Assembly: GCA_050633905.1 (NCBI GenBank)
Contig: JBOEHJ010000055.1
Coordinates: 1-64,000 of the forward strand
Source: JANQPX01 sp050633905
GTDB lineage: Bacteria > Pseudomonadota > Alphaproteobacteria > Geminicoccales > Geminicoccaceae
DNA: 64,000 bases
Reading direction: 5' to 3'
The translations under genes and the position numbers were made by a program. Below are positions 17,130-26,825 of the stretch, one piece after another (within the stretch, counting starts at the first letter, position 1; every line of letters begins with the position of its first letter). The notes under the pieces were generated by a model. That model had not been told where the DNA came from. It searched no databases and worked only from the letters and a program-made list of their open reading frames with translations.

Positions 17130-18932
17130 GTGACGCCGGAAACAGAGAAAGTCGGGCTATGGCCAGCTATTGTCGGTCTGATGCCCTATCTCTGGCCCAA
17201 GGATCGCCAGGAACTGAAGGTTCGGGTCGTGACGTCCGTGGCCCTTCTGGTCTGCGCCAAACTGATCAATGTGGCCATTCCGTTCTTCTACAAAGCCATC
17301 GTTGACGGTCTGACGGCCCCAGAAGCAGGTGCTATCATTGCGTTACCGCTTGCCGCCCTCATTGCCTATGGCGGTGCAAGACTGGCGACAGCGGCCTTTG
17401 CCCAGCTGCGCGACGCCATTTTTGCCAAGGTATCGCAGTATGCTGGACGCGAGGTCTCGCTTTCGGTTTTTCGCCATCTCTTCAAGATGTCGCTTCGCTA
17501 TCATCTGGGGCGACGCACGGGCGAGCTGTCGCGCGCGATCGATCGCGGCGTCAAGGCGATCACCTTCATGCTGGGCATGGTTCTGTTCAACATCCTGCCG
17601 ACCATCTTCGAATTCGGCCTGGTGATCGTCATTCTTCTTCTGAATTACCCTTGGCCGTTCGCCTTCGTCACCTTCGTCACCATCGTGGGCTATGCCGCTT
17701 TCACCATCGTCGCGACAGAATGGCGGACTGAGTTTCGGCGCTTGATGAACAAGGAGGACAATGCGGTCAGCGCTCAAGCGGTCGATAGTCTCCTGAACTA
17801 TGAAACCGTCAAAACCTTCACCAACGAGACCCTGGAAGCCGATCGGTTCAATCGCAGCCTTACCCGCTATCAGAATGCGGCCGTCAAATCCCAGACCACG
17901 CTCGCCGCTTTGAACTTCGGCCAGGCTGCTATCGTAGCACTCGGTGTCATGATCATCATGATTCTCGCCGCACAAGGTGTCGTTGCCGGAACCATGACTG
18001 TTGGCGATGTGGTCCTGGTCAACGCGTTCCTGTTGCAGCTCTATCAGCCGCTCAATATCCTCGGCTTTGTCTATCGCGAACTGAAACAATCCCTGGCAGA
18101 CCTCGAAACCCTGGCCTCCCTGCTCGCTCTGAAGCCGGAAATTGCCGATCGACCGGACGCCAAAACCCTTGAACTCGGGGGTGGCGAGGTTCACTTCGAC
18201 GGGGTGGATTTCGGCTATGATGAAAGGCGTCCCATTCTCCAAAATGTTAATTTCACCCTGCCTGCCGGCCAATCGCTCGCCGTCGTTGGTAGCTCTGGGG
18301 CCGGCAAGTCCACGCTCATCCGTTTACTGTTTCGCTTTTATGATGTCGATCAGGGACGCATCCTGATCAATGGCCAGGATATCCGTGACCTTACACAAAA
18401 ATCACTTCGAGGTGCTATCGGCCTGGTTCCCCAAGATACCGTGCTGTTCAACGACACCATTTTCAACAACATCGCCTATGGCGATCCCAATGCCGATCGA
18501 GAGGCCATCGAGAAAGCTGCTAAGGCGGCGCGCATCCATGATTTCGTCGAAGGGCTGCCAGATGGATACGAGACGGTGGTTGGCGAACGGGGTCTGAAAC
18601 TTTCAGGCGGCGAGAAACAGCGTGTCGCCATTGCGCGGATGGTCTTAAAAAATCCGCCTATCCTTATTCTGGATGAAGCCACCTCTGCTTTGGACAGCCT
18701 GACCGAGAAACAGATACAAAGCGCCCTTCACGAGCTTTCCAGCGGCCGCACCACCTTGATGATCGCGCACCGCCTCTCAACCGTCGTCGATGCCGACCAG
18801 GTGATCGTTCTTGACGAAGGCAAGGTCATCGAACAAGGCCGACATCAGGATCTGTTGAGCCAGGGCGGCCAATATGCGACGATGTGGGCACGCCAGCAGG
18901 ACATACCCGCATCGTCGAAAGCGACGGCCTGA
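17130..18932 (+). CDS. Atm1/ABCB6-like ABC transporter, fused membrane and ATPase domains
   Basis: Half-size ABC exporter of 600 residues. An N-terminal six-segment transmembrane domain (about 1-330) includes the Atm1-typical text NYETVKTFTNETLEADRF and YQPLNILGFVYRE. The ATPase follows: Walker A GSSGAGKST, signature KLSGGEKQRVAIARM, Walker B PILILDEATSALD, His in MIAHRLST. Homologues export glutathione-linked sulfur or metal conjugates; this is family knowledge. The start GTG at 17130 has a poor ribosome site, so the true start may differ slightly. Confidence 0.9.
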   Translation: MTPETEKVGLWPAIVGLMPYLWPKDRQELKVRVVTSVALLVCAKLINVAIPFFYKAIVDGLTAPEAGAIIALPLAALIAYGGARLATAAFAQLRDAIFAKVSQYAGREVSLSVFRHLFKMSLRYHLGRRTGELSRAIDRGVKAITFMLGMVLFNILPTIFEFGLVIVILLLNYPWPFAFVTFVTIVGYAAFTIVATEWRTEFRRLMNKEDNAVSAQAVDSLLNYETVKTFTNETLEADRFNRSLTRYQNAAVKSQTTLAALNFGQAAIVALGVMIIMILAAQGVVAGTMTVGDVVLVNAFLLQLYQPLNILGFVYRELKQSLADLETLASLLALKPEIADRPDAKTLELGGGEVHFDGVDFGYDERRPILQNVNFTLPAGQSLAVVGSSGAGKSTLIRLLFRFYDVDQGRILINGQDIRDLTQKSLRGAIGLVPQDTVLFNDTIFNNIAYGDPNADREAIEKAAKAARIHDFVEGLPDGYETVVGERGLKLSGGEKQRVAIARMVLKNPPILILDEATSALDSLTEKQIQSALHELSSGRTTLMIAHRLSTVVDADQVIVLDEGKVIEQGRHQDLLSQGGQYATMWARQQDIPASSKATA

Positions 18933-18951
18933 GCAAAGTTCTGCCCGCAAC

Positions 18952-18982
18952 AAAAAACCGCCGCTCGTGAGAGCAGCGGTTC
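18952..18982 (-). terminator. Rho-independent terminator of the small secreted protein gene
   Basis: On the minus strand a ten-position stem (18957-18966 with 18971-18980, one mismatch) and GTGA-type loop is followed by six T. It lies just after the stop of the leftward gene at 19006. It may also slow transcription from the rightward ABC gene ending at 18932, but the T tract fits the minus strand. Confidence 0.8.
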
Positions 18983-19005
18983 TGGAGTAGGATCGGCGGG
19001 CTGGT

Positions 19006-19188
19006 TCAGCCTTCCGACTTGGCCTTCTTTGGTATCACGATCGGTGTGCTTTCGGCCTTTGGGGCCTTCTCAACCGCAACAATCTGCTGTTCTTTCGACG
19101 CCGATTTCAACATACCTGGGCAAGCCTGAGCGATCGAGATCGAACCGACCGTAAACGCCAGGGCCATCGCGAGTGAAAGTGAACGCAT
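19006..19188 (-). CDS. Small secreted protein, unknown function
   Basis: A 60-residue protein with a signal peptide (hydrophobic AMALAFTVGSISIAQA, cleavage near AQA-CPG) and a mature part of about 40 residues rich in Lys, Ala, Glu and Pro with one Cys. GGAGG stands seven bases before the ATG and a clear terminator follows, so I consider it a real one-gene unit. Function is not recognisable. Confidence 0.75.
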   Translation of the reverse strand: MRSLSLAMALAFTVGSISIAQACPGMLKSASKEQQIVAVEKAPKAESTPIVIPKKAKSEG

Positions 19189-19275
19189 CGTCCATCCTCC
19201 GTTGGTGGAGACCCAAATAAGGTGCCTTCACGCTGACCTTTTGGCAACCGACTTCAACCAAAAAGCTTCAAAAGA

Positions 19276-20280
19276 TTAAAGGAGACCGAAGAGCGAGCCC
19301 AGGAAGAAAACGTAGAACAGCAGCAGCAGCCACCCCTCCCACTTGGTCAATTCTTGCTCGAAGATGACGACGATCGTCAGGAAACTAGCGACGATCATCA
19401 TCGGCAGGGCGAACGCAATCAGCTCAGGCGAGACCACCAGCGGCCCAAGGAGGCCGGTCAAGCCGATCACCGCAAACGCGTTGAAGATATTGGACCCTAA
19501 GATATTACCGATTGCCAGTTCGGTTCGTCCCCGACGAACCGCTGCAAGCGTGACGGCGACTTCGGGAAGCGACGTGCCAAGGGCGACGACGCTTGCGGCG
19601 ATCGTTTCCGTGCCAAGGCCGATCAACGCCGCCAGGGCAATCACGGACTGGATCGTCAAATCAGCGCCGACATAGATCAGCAAACCTGCACCGACCAAGG
19701 GGATGACGGGATGCAGCCTAGACGCCTCCGGGTCCTCCGTCTCAGCGCCGTCCTCACTTTCCGCTATGTCCTCCTCGCCCCCCTGCCTCGTCAGCGCATA
19801 GCTGAAATAGATAACAAAGCCCGCAAGGCAGAGCAGAGCATCGCCCCGGCTTATCCATCCATCCCAGGCGACCAGGCCTAGAAACAACGCTGATCCGGCG
19901 ATAAAGGGCAGATCGACACTCAGAACATTATAGGCGATGCGCAGATGCCCCGAGACCACACCGATCAAACCGAGAACCAAGAGAAGGTTGGCGATGTTCG
20001 AACCGATGACATTGCCGGCAACGATCTCTGGCGCATCGCGGAATACGGCCACCAGCGACGAGATCAATTCCGGCAGGGATGTCCCCAAAGCAACGATGGT
20101 CACGCCAATCAAGAACCCTGGCAAGCCAAGACGGTGGCCCATGCGAACCGCTGCTTCGGTAAACCAATCCGAAGCCTTGACCAGGAGCGCAAGACCAAGG
20201 GCCAGCCCCACCAGCCAAATGAGCCATGGGGGGCCGTGCAAGCTATTGACGAGCGTCTGCAGGGATATTCCTAACGTCAA
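19276..20280 (-). CDS. Calcium/sodium antiporter of the CaCA family
   Basis: Inner-membrane cation exchanger, 334 residues, YrbG-like. The two alpha repeats that form the ion site are clear: IVALGTSLPELISSLVA with GNVIGSNIANLLLVLG, and VVALGTSLPEVAVTLAA with GNILGSNIFNAFAVIG. An acidic cytoplasmic loop (EEDIAESEDGAETEDPE) lies between the halves. It likely exports Ca2+ in exchange for Na+. The start is TTG at 20278-20280, the first usable one in frame. Confidence 0.9.
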   Translation of the reverse strand: MTLGISLQTLVNSLHGPPWLIWLVGLALGLALLVKASDWFTEAAVRMGHRLGLPGFLIGVTIVALGTSLPELISSLVAVFRDAPEIVAGNVIGSNIANLLLVLGLIGVVSGHLRIAYNVLSVDLPFIAGSALFLGLVAWDGWISRGDALLCLAGFVIYFSYALTRQGGEEDIAESEDGAETEDPEASRLHPVIPLVGAGLLIYVGADLTIQSVIALAALIGLGTETIAASVVALGTSLPEVAVTLAAVRRGRTELAIGNILGSNIFNAFAVIGLTGLLGPLVVSPELIAFALPMMIVASFLTIVVIFEQELTKWEGWLLLLFYVFFLGSLFGLL

Positions 20281-20471
20281 GGGCCATCAGGCAGTGATCG
20301 AAACGCCGACACCAGAAGCTGTCGGCAAAACATCCTCACCGCATAGCCGCGCCGCGACCACACCGCAAGCTTCTCCTGATCATTGAAGTCATGACATCGT
20401 GGCAAGGTGACGTTTGCCCCCAGGAAGACGTCACTTATCCCACCTCGCCAGAAGAGGGTTGGTGCCAGACT

Positions 20472-21227
20472 TCAGCCGCGCCCGACAAAGGGCATCTTGC
20501 TTGCCATCACCGTCATGAAGAGGACATTGGCATCGAGCGGCAAGCTCGCCATGTGAAGTACGGCGCGGCCAACATTGTCGACATCCATCAAGGGCTCAGC
20601 TGCGATCTCGCCATTGGCCTGCATAACGCCATCGGCCATGCGCGATGCCATCTCGGTGGCCGCATTGCCAATGTCGACCTGACCGCAAGCGATATCGTAT
20701 TTTCGGCCATCCAACGAGGTGCATTTGGTCAAACCACTGATTGCATGCTTGGTCGACGTATAAGGCGCGGAATTCGGCCTTGGTGCATAGGCAGAAATGG
20801 ACCCGTTGTTGATGATGCGCCCGCCTCGTGGATCTTGCTCCTTCATGATCTTGAAGGCTTCCTGGGTGCAATAGAAGACACCACTCAAATTGACGTCGAC
20901 CACCGAGCGCCACTGCTCCACGGTCAGGTCTTCCAAGGGAATGCCCGGAGCGTTGATGCCAGCGTTGTTGAACAGCACATCGAGACGACCGAAGGCGGCC
21001 TTGGTTTTGGCAAACAGCTGAGCGACGGATGCGGGGTCAGCGACATCGGTTGGCACGACCAGGGTTTTGGCATCGCCGGATGCTGCGGCCACCGTCCCTT
21101 CAAGGGCGTCTTGTCGTCTGCCAGCCAGCGCGACATTGTAGCCATCGCCCAACAACGCCAACGCAACGCTTCGCCCGACCCCCGAACCAGCACCCGTTAC
21201 AATCGCAACCTTACCCGTCGACGTCAT
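20472..21227 (-). CDS. Short-chain dehydrogenase/reductase
   Basis: Classical SDR of 251 residues. Cofactor motif TGAGSGVG (12-19), NNAG, NGSIS with the catalytic Ser, and YTSTK with the catalytic Tyr and Lys. The Arg in AGRR after the second strand suggests NADP(H) preference. The substrate cannot be told. It faces the CaCA gene in the same direction with about 190 bases between, and starts near no obvious partner. Confidence 0.9.
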   Translation of the reverse strand: MTSTGKVAIVTGAGSGVGRSVALALLGDGYNVALAGRRQDALEGTVAAASGDAKTLVVPTDVADPASVAQLFAKTKAAFGRLDVLFNNAGINAPGIPLEDLTVEQWRSVVDVNLSGVFYCTQEAFKIMKEQDPRGGRIINNGSISAYAPRPNSAPYTSTKHAISGLTKCTSLDGRKYDIACGQVDIGNAATEMASRMADGVMQANGEIAAEPLMDVDNVGRAVLHMASLPLDANVLFMTVMASKMPFVGRG

Positions 21228-21485
21228 TCGCCCCTATCCCTTGTTACGTGATGATCCCGCTGATCAGCCTAACGGCCCAAGCGGTTCTCGACAAATGCTA
21301 CATTGCCAAGCTGCAAAAAATCACCGGATCATCGCTTCCCCGATCGAATATGACTGACGATCAGGTCCATCTACAAGCTTGTTGCGCTATACAGTGACAA
21401 GCGATCTCCATGTGATAAAATGCACTGCAGGTTTTGCGAATTGAGCTATCAATTATCAACGAAAAATTCAGGGAGTGTTGTTCTC

Positions 21486-22373
21486 ATGGGTAGGATTGGC
21501 CCACTCGTCTTGGTTCTATCCTGCTTGTATGCCGGCTCGCTGTCGGCCCAAGTTGTTGAATGTCCAGGTTTCCTTCCAAGCTCCAGCATCGATGCGACAA
21601 AGCAAACAGCCTTGACCAGAAAGCTGCTTGGCCGGTTCATCGCCGTGCTCGATCTTCATGAGCTGGAAGCTCTCGATGAAGAGACCATCATCGCAACTTA
21701 TGCCGAACACCCCGAACAGCTTGCGATCAAGCTCAGCTACCTCACGCTCCAGTGTCAGATGGTCGTACTCGATGCGACGATGAACGCAAAGGACCGCCGA
21801 GCGGCTGTAAGACGCGTCTTTCTAGATTATGTACTCATGCCGCCTGATCCAGCGATCGACGACCTCACGATCTATGTCAACCAGATCACGTTGAGGGAGC
21901 AGTACCAAGCACTGAAGCCCATCATTGAGAGCATTGAAGAAACCCTCGACCAAGCGCCGAGACGCCAATGGCAAGATCGCTGGTTTTCGGCGGACAGTTC
22001 CGTTGAGAATGCCAATCTATGGTCGGTCATCATCGCCTCGCCACGCTATGAAGATGATGGCTGGGCCGAACTGAGACGGCACCAGCGCGATTGGCCAGAG
22101 GCTTACTTCGAGCTGGATGGTCCGTTCGATCTTGAGAGTCCCTTCTATGCCGTGGTCGCTGGACGAAATTTGTCGCCATCGGTTGCCGATGAGCTAATCG
22201 CCTTGATCAAGGCTGATGGGATGGCCAGCGATGCCTTTCGCTGGAAAGTGCCAGAAGAGAGTGATGGTCTCACGTCGTCGAACACCGCCGCTGATCCAAG
22301 CAACGATCTCATCCGACCAACCCCGCCCAGACCAGCGCTGGATAGCCTGCGGGATGCCTTACTCAGTCAATAA
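21486..22373 (+). CDS. Secreted protein, unknown function
   Basis: About 295 residues with a signal peptide ending at SLSA-QVV. I place the start at ATG 21486 because it opens the signal peptide; the frame also has ATG at 21420. The middle is helical and acidic. The C-terminal part, from about ENANLWSVIIASPR to DAFRWK, has two short strand-helix units of the kind seen in SPOR-like domains, but this is a weak impression. The last 35 residues look disordered and proline-rich. I do not recognise the family. Confidence 0.7.
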   Translation: MGRIGPLVLVLSCLYAGSLSAQVVECPGFLPSSSIDATKQTALTRKLLGRFIAVLDLHELEALDEETIIATYAEHPEQLAIKLSYLTLQCQMVVLDATMNAKDRRAAVRRVFLDYVLMPPDPAIDDLTIYVNQITLREQYQALKPIIESIEETLDQAPRRQWQDRWFSADSSVENANLWSVIIASPRYEDDGWAELRRHQRDWPEAYFELDGPFDLESPFYAVVAGRNLSPSVADELIALIKADGMASDAFRWKVPEESDGLTSSNTAADPSNDLIRPTPPRPALDSLRDALLSQ

Positions 22374-22432
22374 GCAGCGACAAGAATTGTGAGGACGTGA
22401 CACGCCGCGGCGAGCTTCATGTTCCAAGAAAG

Positions 22433-24874
22433 CTAGGCCTTTATGCGGCTGCTTTCGGGGTCGTAGATCGGAGCGAGGTGGAGCTTCGCTTGCACGCGCT
22501 CGTTCGCGACAACCAAGTCGTAATGCCCTGCATTCAGGTAATCCTCGGTAACGCCGTCCGCATGGCGAACATAGCCGTAGCCGATGGGCCGGCCGATCGT
22601 GTAGCCGAAGCCGCCGCTGGTGAGATAGCCGGCAAAATCACCGTCGCGAAGAATGGTCTCTCGGCCAAGGAGAACGATCTCCGGATCGTCAGTGGTGAAC
22701 CCGACGAAGCGTTTTTTCGGGATTGATATCGAGGCATCAATCGACGCCTTGCGACCCAGAAAATCGACATTTTTGTTAATTTTGACTGCCCATCCCAATC
22801 CGGCTTCGTAAGGGTTGTCGTTGGGCGTGATATCCGAACTCCAAGCCCGGTAGCCTTTTTCCAAACGCAACGACTCCAGTGCTCGATAGCCAACAGGCGC
22901 GATGTCATGATGTCGCCCGGCCGTCATCAAGGCATCAAACACGTCGCCGATCGCCGCGATCGGAACATGCAATTCCCAGCCCAATTCGCCGACATAAGTG
23001 ACACGCAAGGCCCGCAAGGCATGGCCAGCAATGAAAATCTCTCGGACATGGCCAAAGGGAAAGACAGTGTTACTGCAATCCGCCTCCATAACCGCCTGTA
23101 GCACGTCTCGCGCACAAGGCCCCATCAGCGAGAGCGTCCCGAAACGTTCGGTCACATCGACGAGCTTTGCCTCAATCCCTTCGGGGAGATGTTCCTCTAT
23201 CCAGGCGTAATCATGAGTACGAAAACCCGTACCGGTGACAATGTAGAAAACATCCGGAGCAACACGCGCAACCGTGAGATCGCATTCGATGCCGCCCTTG
23301 GCGTTCAGCATCTGCGTATAGGTGAGCCTGCCCACAGGCTTTTGGACATCGTTGGCACACAACCATTGCAGCGCGTTTAGCGCATCCTTGCCGTTGAGCT
23401 CGAACTTGGCGAAGGAGGACTGATCGAAGATCCCCACCTTCTCGCGCACCAAATGGTGTTCCCGCCCCACGGGCTCGAACCAGTTCTGGCGTCCCATGGC
23501 ATAAACATCCTCAGAAGCCATCCCCTCCGGCGCGAACCAATTGGGCCGTTCCCAGCCGAGCTTGGAACCGAAAACCACGCGATGGCTCTTCAGCCGATCG
23601 TAGAGTGGCGAGGTCAGACGCTGACGAGCGCTCTCATATTCTTCATGAGGATAACCCAACGTGTAATGCTTGCCGTAAGCTTCGAGCGTGCGCTCTTCGA
23701 CCCAAGAACGATCATCGTGCAGCGCTGAGAAGCGGCGGATATCGACCGTCCACAAATCGAGTGGCGCTTCTCCCTTAACGACCCATTCGGCAAGCGCCCA
23801 GCCGGCCCCGCCGCCGGACGCGATGCCAAAGGCGTTGAAGCCAGCGCCGACATACATGTTGTCGCAAGCGGGCGAACGGCCGAGGATGAAATTGCCATCC
23901 GGCGTGAAGCTTTCCGGTCCGTTGATCATCTGCTTGACGCCCGCCGTCTCAAGCGCCGGCACACGAAGAACAGCCTGGCTCATATGCTGCTCAAAGTGAT
24001 CCCAATCGTCATCAAACAGCTGGAACTGAAAGTCAGGGGGGATTGCATCGACCTTCCAGGGTATCGGGTTCTGCTCATAGCCGCCCATGACCAGGCCGCC
24101 GACTTCCTCCTTGAAATAGGTGAAGCGGTCAGGATCACGGACGGTCGGCGTCGTCGGCTCGATCCCCTTGATCGGCTCCGTTATGATATATTGATGCTTC
24201 ACCGGCTGCAGCGGCACGGTCACGCGTGCCATCGCACCGATCTGGCGCGCCCACTGACCGCCGCAATTCACAACCTTCTCGCAACGGACGACGCCATCAG
24301 TCGTTTCGACCGCGGTTATTCTTTTGTCATTTAGCTGAAAACCAGTGACTTCAACGCTTTCGACCAATCTGGCCCCAGCCATGGTCGCCCCTTTTGCCAG
24401 GGATTGGGTGATGTCGGAGGGATTGGCCTGTCCATCGGTCGGCAAGAAACTTGCGCCGACCAGATCATCGACCTGCATCAACGGCCAGAGTTTATTGATC
24501 TCGGCCGGGGTCAGGAGATGCATCTCCATGCCGAAGCTCTTCGCCGTGGTCACCAGTCGTTTGTACTCGATCCAGCGGTCCTGATTGCAGGCGAGACGCA
24601 GGCAACCCGTCATCTTCCAGCCCGTCTCAAGCCCGGTTTCCGCATCAAGCCTCTGGTAGAGATCGACTGAATATTTCAAGAGCTGGGTGATGCCGGCACT
24701 CGATCGGAGTTGACCAACGAGCCCCGCCGCATGCCAGGTCGAACCTGATGTCAGCCTGCCCTGTTCTAGCAACAGCACATCAGCCTTGTGATCGTGTGCC
24801 AAATGATAAGCTGTGGAACAGCCGATAATACCACCGCCAATCACCACGATTTCTGCATGATCCGGCAAGGTCAT
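22433..24874 (-). CDS. Dimethylglycine/sarcosine dehydrogenase-like FAD and folate enzyme
   Basis: Two-domain oxidative demethylase, 813 residues. The N-terminal FAD oxidase domain has IGGGIIGCSTA (12-22) and SGSTWHAAGL, where His48 matches the histidine that binds FAD covalently in dimethylglycine dehydrogenase. A FAO_M linker follows, then a GcvT-type aminomethyltransferase domain from about residue 430 to the end, which would pass the removed methyl group to tetrahydrofolate. It acts on an N-methylated glycine or related amine; the exact one is not determinable. The kinase-like gene just upstream points to choline or betaine metabolism. Confidence 0.9.
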   Translation of the reverse strand: MTLPDHAEIVVIGGGIIGCSTAYHLAHDHKADVLLLEQGRLTSGSTWHAAGLVGQLRSSAGITQLLKYSVDLYQRLDAETGLETGWKMTGCLRLACNQDRWIEYKRLVTTAKSFGMEMHLLTPAEINKLWPLMQVDDLVGASFLPTDGQANPSDITQSLAKGATMAGARLVESVEVTGFQLNDKRITAVETTDGVVRCEKVVNCGGQWARQIGAMARVTVPLQPVKHQYIITEPIKGIEPTTPTVRDPDRFTYFKEEVGGLVMGGYEQNPIPWKVDAIPPDFQFQLFDDDWDHFEQHMSQAVLRVPALETAGVKQMINGPESFTPDGNFILGRSPACDNMYVGAGFNAFGIASGGGAGWALAEWVVKGEAPLDLWTVDIRRFSALHDDRSWVEERTLEAYGKHYTLGYPHEEYESARQRLTSPLYDRLKSHRVVFGSKLGWERPNWFAPEGMASEDVYAMGRQNWFEPVGREHHLVREKVGIFDQSSFAKFELNGKDALNALQWLCANDVQKPVGRLTYTQMLNAKGGIECDLTVARVAPDVFYIVTGTGFRTHDYAWIEEHLPEGIEAKLVDVTERFGTLSLMGPCARDVLQAVMEADCSNTVFPFGHVREIFIAGHALRALRVTYVGELGWELHVPIAAIGDVFDALMTAGRHHDIAPVGYRALESLRLEKGYRAWSSDITPNDNPYEAGLGWAVKINKNVDFLGRKASIDASISIPKKRFVGFTTDDPEIVLLGRETILRDGDFAGYLTSGGFGYTIGRPIGYGYVRHADGVTEDYLNAGHYDLVVANERVQAKLHLAPIYDPESSRIKA

Positions 24875-24933
24875 GACTGGTTCCCCATAAACTCACGAGA
24901 GATTGGACAGGCTTCATCCTCTTCGTGAAGCAA

Positions 24934-25005
24934 GCCAGCATACCCATCGACCACCTGGCTCATTTGTCGAAGGCAGTCGAAACCACATGAAGTGGTCACA
25001 CCACG
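24934..25005 (-). repeat. Hairpin repeat, copy 3 (on the stop of the kinase-like gene)
   Basis: On the minus strand GTGGT-GTG-ACCAC (25004 down to 24992), then TTCATGTGGTTTCGACTGCCTTCG, and the distal box GTCGATGGGTATGCTGGC. The kinase stop TGA (24998-24996) lies inside the hairpin and its last two valines are encoded by the 5' arm. About three quarters identical to copy 6 by eye. Confidence 0.8.
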
Positions 25006-25877
25006 AAACGGGAGCGATAGCTGTCGAGGGCCACGTCCAGGCGATCAAGATTTTCTTGGGTGTAAGCGACGTAGTTAGCACCGGGTGCATCGAGATGGAG
25101 TTCCGAGACCATGCTCCACATCGCCTCACGCAAGAGCGAGGCACACTGCATGGCGGCATGACTTTTAATCGTCTCGTTGTCCGGCTGACGCCCGAAATAC
25201 AAGGCCAGCAGCATGCCCGCCTGCTCTTCGTCGAATTCAGCATTCGAGGCGATCCCGGCAAGATCAAACATCGCGGTCGAGAAACCGCCATATTCGAAGT
25301 CGATCAGCCAAAGCCGATCGCCATCATCGATGAAATTGCCGGGCAGGAGATCATTGTGGCCAAAGATGATCGGCAACGGAATCTGCGCAGCTTCCAGTTC
25401 CTCGGCAAGCTCAAGATAACCTTCTAGTTTCTGCACCATGCGACTGCCGCCGGCATGAAGGGTATGGGCGTAGTCGCGGATCACATGGAACGGCCAGAAC
25501 ATGAACCCCGGACCGCTGACATGACGGGGCATGCTCCGGTGAAATCGACTAGCGAGATCGGCAATGCCTGGGATGTTGTCCTTGACATCATTGGCATCCA
25601 ACGTCTTTCCGTCGATATAGTCCAAGACCATGACACCCGGCTCGGCATGAACAAGGGCCGGCGCGACGCCGGTTTCGGCCGCCGCCTTACTGGTCATCAC
25701 CTCCCGGTCGCGAAAAACGTGATGAAACGGGAAATCCTGACCGAAACGCACGACATAAGCCTGGCCGCCGTCATCGACCTTGAAGCTCTCATTGCTGAGC
25801 CCACCCTTCAACGGTTCGATCTTGGGCGTGCCACGCCAGATCGGCAACGCCTTGATCCTCGCAAAAGTCTCGGTCAT
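24996..25877 (-). CDS. Choline/ethanolamine kinase-like phosphotransferase
   Basis: Aminoglycoside-phosphotransferase-fold kinase of 293 residues, closest in text to choline kinase-like enzymes. The catalytic loop is FGHNDLLPGNFI and the metal-binding segment LWLIDFEYGG. The N-terminal lobe shows GGLSNESFKV. It probably phosphorylates a small alcohol such as choline. It precedes the dimethylglycine dehydrogenase-like gene on the same strand with about 120 bases between. The stop codon lies inside a hairpin repeat, which therefore shapes the last residues. Confidence 0.88.
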   Translation of the reverse strand: MTETFARIKALPIWRGTPKIEPLKGGLSNESFKVDDGGQAYVVRFGQDFPFHHVFRDREVMTSKAAAETGVAPALVHAEPGVMVLDYIDGKTLDANDVKDNIPGIADLASRFHRSMPRHVSGPGFMFWPFHVIRDYAHTLHAGGSRMVQKLEGYLELAEELEAAQIPLPIIFGHNDLLPGNFIDDGDRLWLIDFEYGGFSTAMFDLAGIASNAEFDEEQAGMLLALYFGRQPDNETIKSHAAMQCASLLREAMWSMVSELHLDAPGANYVAYTQENLDRLDVALDSYRSRFVV

Positions 25878-26116
25878 CGCCTCCGCCTCCCCGTCGCTGC
25901 CTCAGCCAGCTTCTATAGGCATCATCACCTGCACGCCCTAAGTCAATCAAGAGATTGCGCAGGCAGCACTCAAGCTTCGACGAGCCAGGACACAATCTGG
26001 CTAAACGATCAGCCCAGGGTTTTCCTTGCACCTTCAAGAGGAGCAGCACCAAGAGATTTCTCATACCAAAGTGCGACTGCGACAGTCTAAGCGTAGTCAC
26101 CTGTATCCCCAAGACC

Positions 26117-26177
26117 TGATCGCATACCGTCGATCTTGGCAACAATGGTTCAGCCCAATGACGTGGTCACACCACTA
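26117..26177 (-). repeat. Hairpin repeat, copy 4 (after the cytochrome c gene)
   Basis: On the minus strand it starts at the cytochrome stop: TAGTGGT-GTG-ACCAC (hairpin 26175-26163), GTCATTGGGCTG, and a distal box AAGATCGACGGTATGCG. It is most similar to copy 5, with only one apparent indel between them. Confidence 0.8.
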
Positions 26178-26600
26178 AAACTGCGAGAGATAAGCAATCA
26201 GATCAGCACGATCGCTGTCTTTTTTAAGACCAGGGAAGGCCATCTTGGTTCTTTGCATCAATGCACGCGGCTTGGTTAGAAAGACATCCAGAGTTTCGGC
26301 ATTCCAAAAATTGCCGGCTGCACCGAAGTCGACAATGTCCTGGGAATAACCGAACCCCTGGATAGTGCCAGGTCTGCGGCCGATCAGCCCGGCGAGACTA
26401 GGTCCGATTTTCGTCTCCCCGCGCTGGGTCGTATGACATTGCTTGCATTGATCGAAGATTTTCTCACCATTCCTCGGATCGGGTGGAGCGACGCCGAAGC
26501 CGTTGGTCTGGGCGGGCGTAAGCGTTTGTGCGGGCGCAAGACTGGCGCCACCGATCATCAACAAGCTGAGCGCCATCAAAGCCGCGCATGTTTTTGACAT
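26175..26600 (-). CDS. Class I cytochrome c, periplasmic
   Basis: Soluble c-type cytochrome, about 141 residues, with signal peptide ending near LAPAQ. Haem is bound by CKQCH and the sixth ligand is the Met in KMAFPGL. The text NGEKIFDQCKQCHT and GPSLAGLIGRRPG is typical for mitochondrial-type cytochrome c. It carries electrons between respiratory complexes or from a dehydrogenase. I choose ATG at 26600 because AAGGAAAG stands before it; an ATG six codons upstream (26618) is also in frame. Maturation would use the Ccm proteins. Confidence 0.9.
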   Translation of the reverse strand: MSKTCAALMALSLLMIGGASLAPAQTLTPAQTNGFGVAPPDPRNGEKIFDQCKQCHTTQRGETKIGPSLAGLIGRRPGTIQGFGYSQDIVDFGAAGNFWNAETLDVFLTKPRALMQRTKMAFPGLKKDSDRADLIAYLSQF

Positions 26601-26825
26601 CACGATCTTTCCTTTCATCGGTCATCGGCAAATGCGGATTGGGCAGGCGCTTCTTCGAGTTCACTCCCCATAGACCAAGATGGAGAGGATCTCAATCATC
26701 TTGGCACCCTCCTTCAGCTCGAGCAGGCTCAAGCGACTGCCCGATCGGGATGACTGGTGTCTCGTCCAGCAAGGGGATAAAACAGGCAGGCGTCAGGGTC
26801 ACAAAAAACAAGGTGGAGATGAACA

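Noticed and set aside
20391..21251. A 286-codon plus-strand frame opposite the SDR gene
   Set aside because: The minus strand shows complete SDR motifs; the plus frame is low-complexity in composition and has no motifs.
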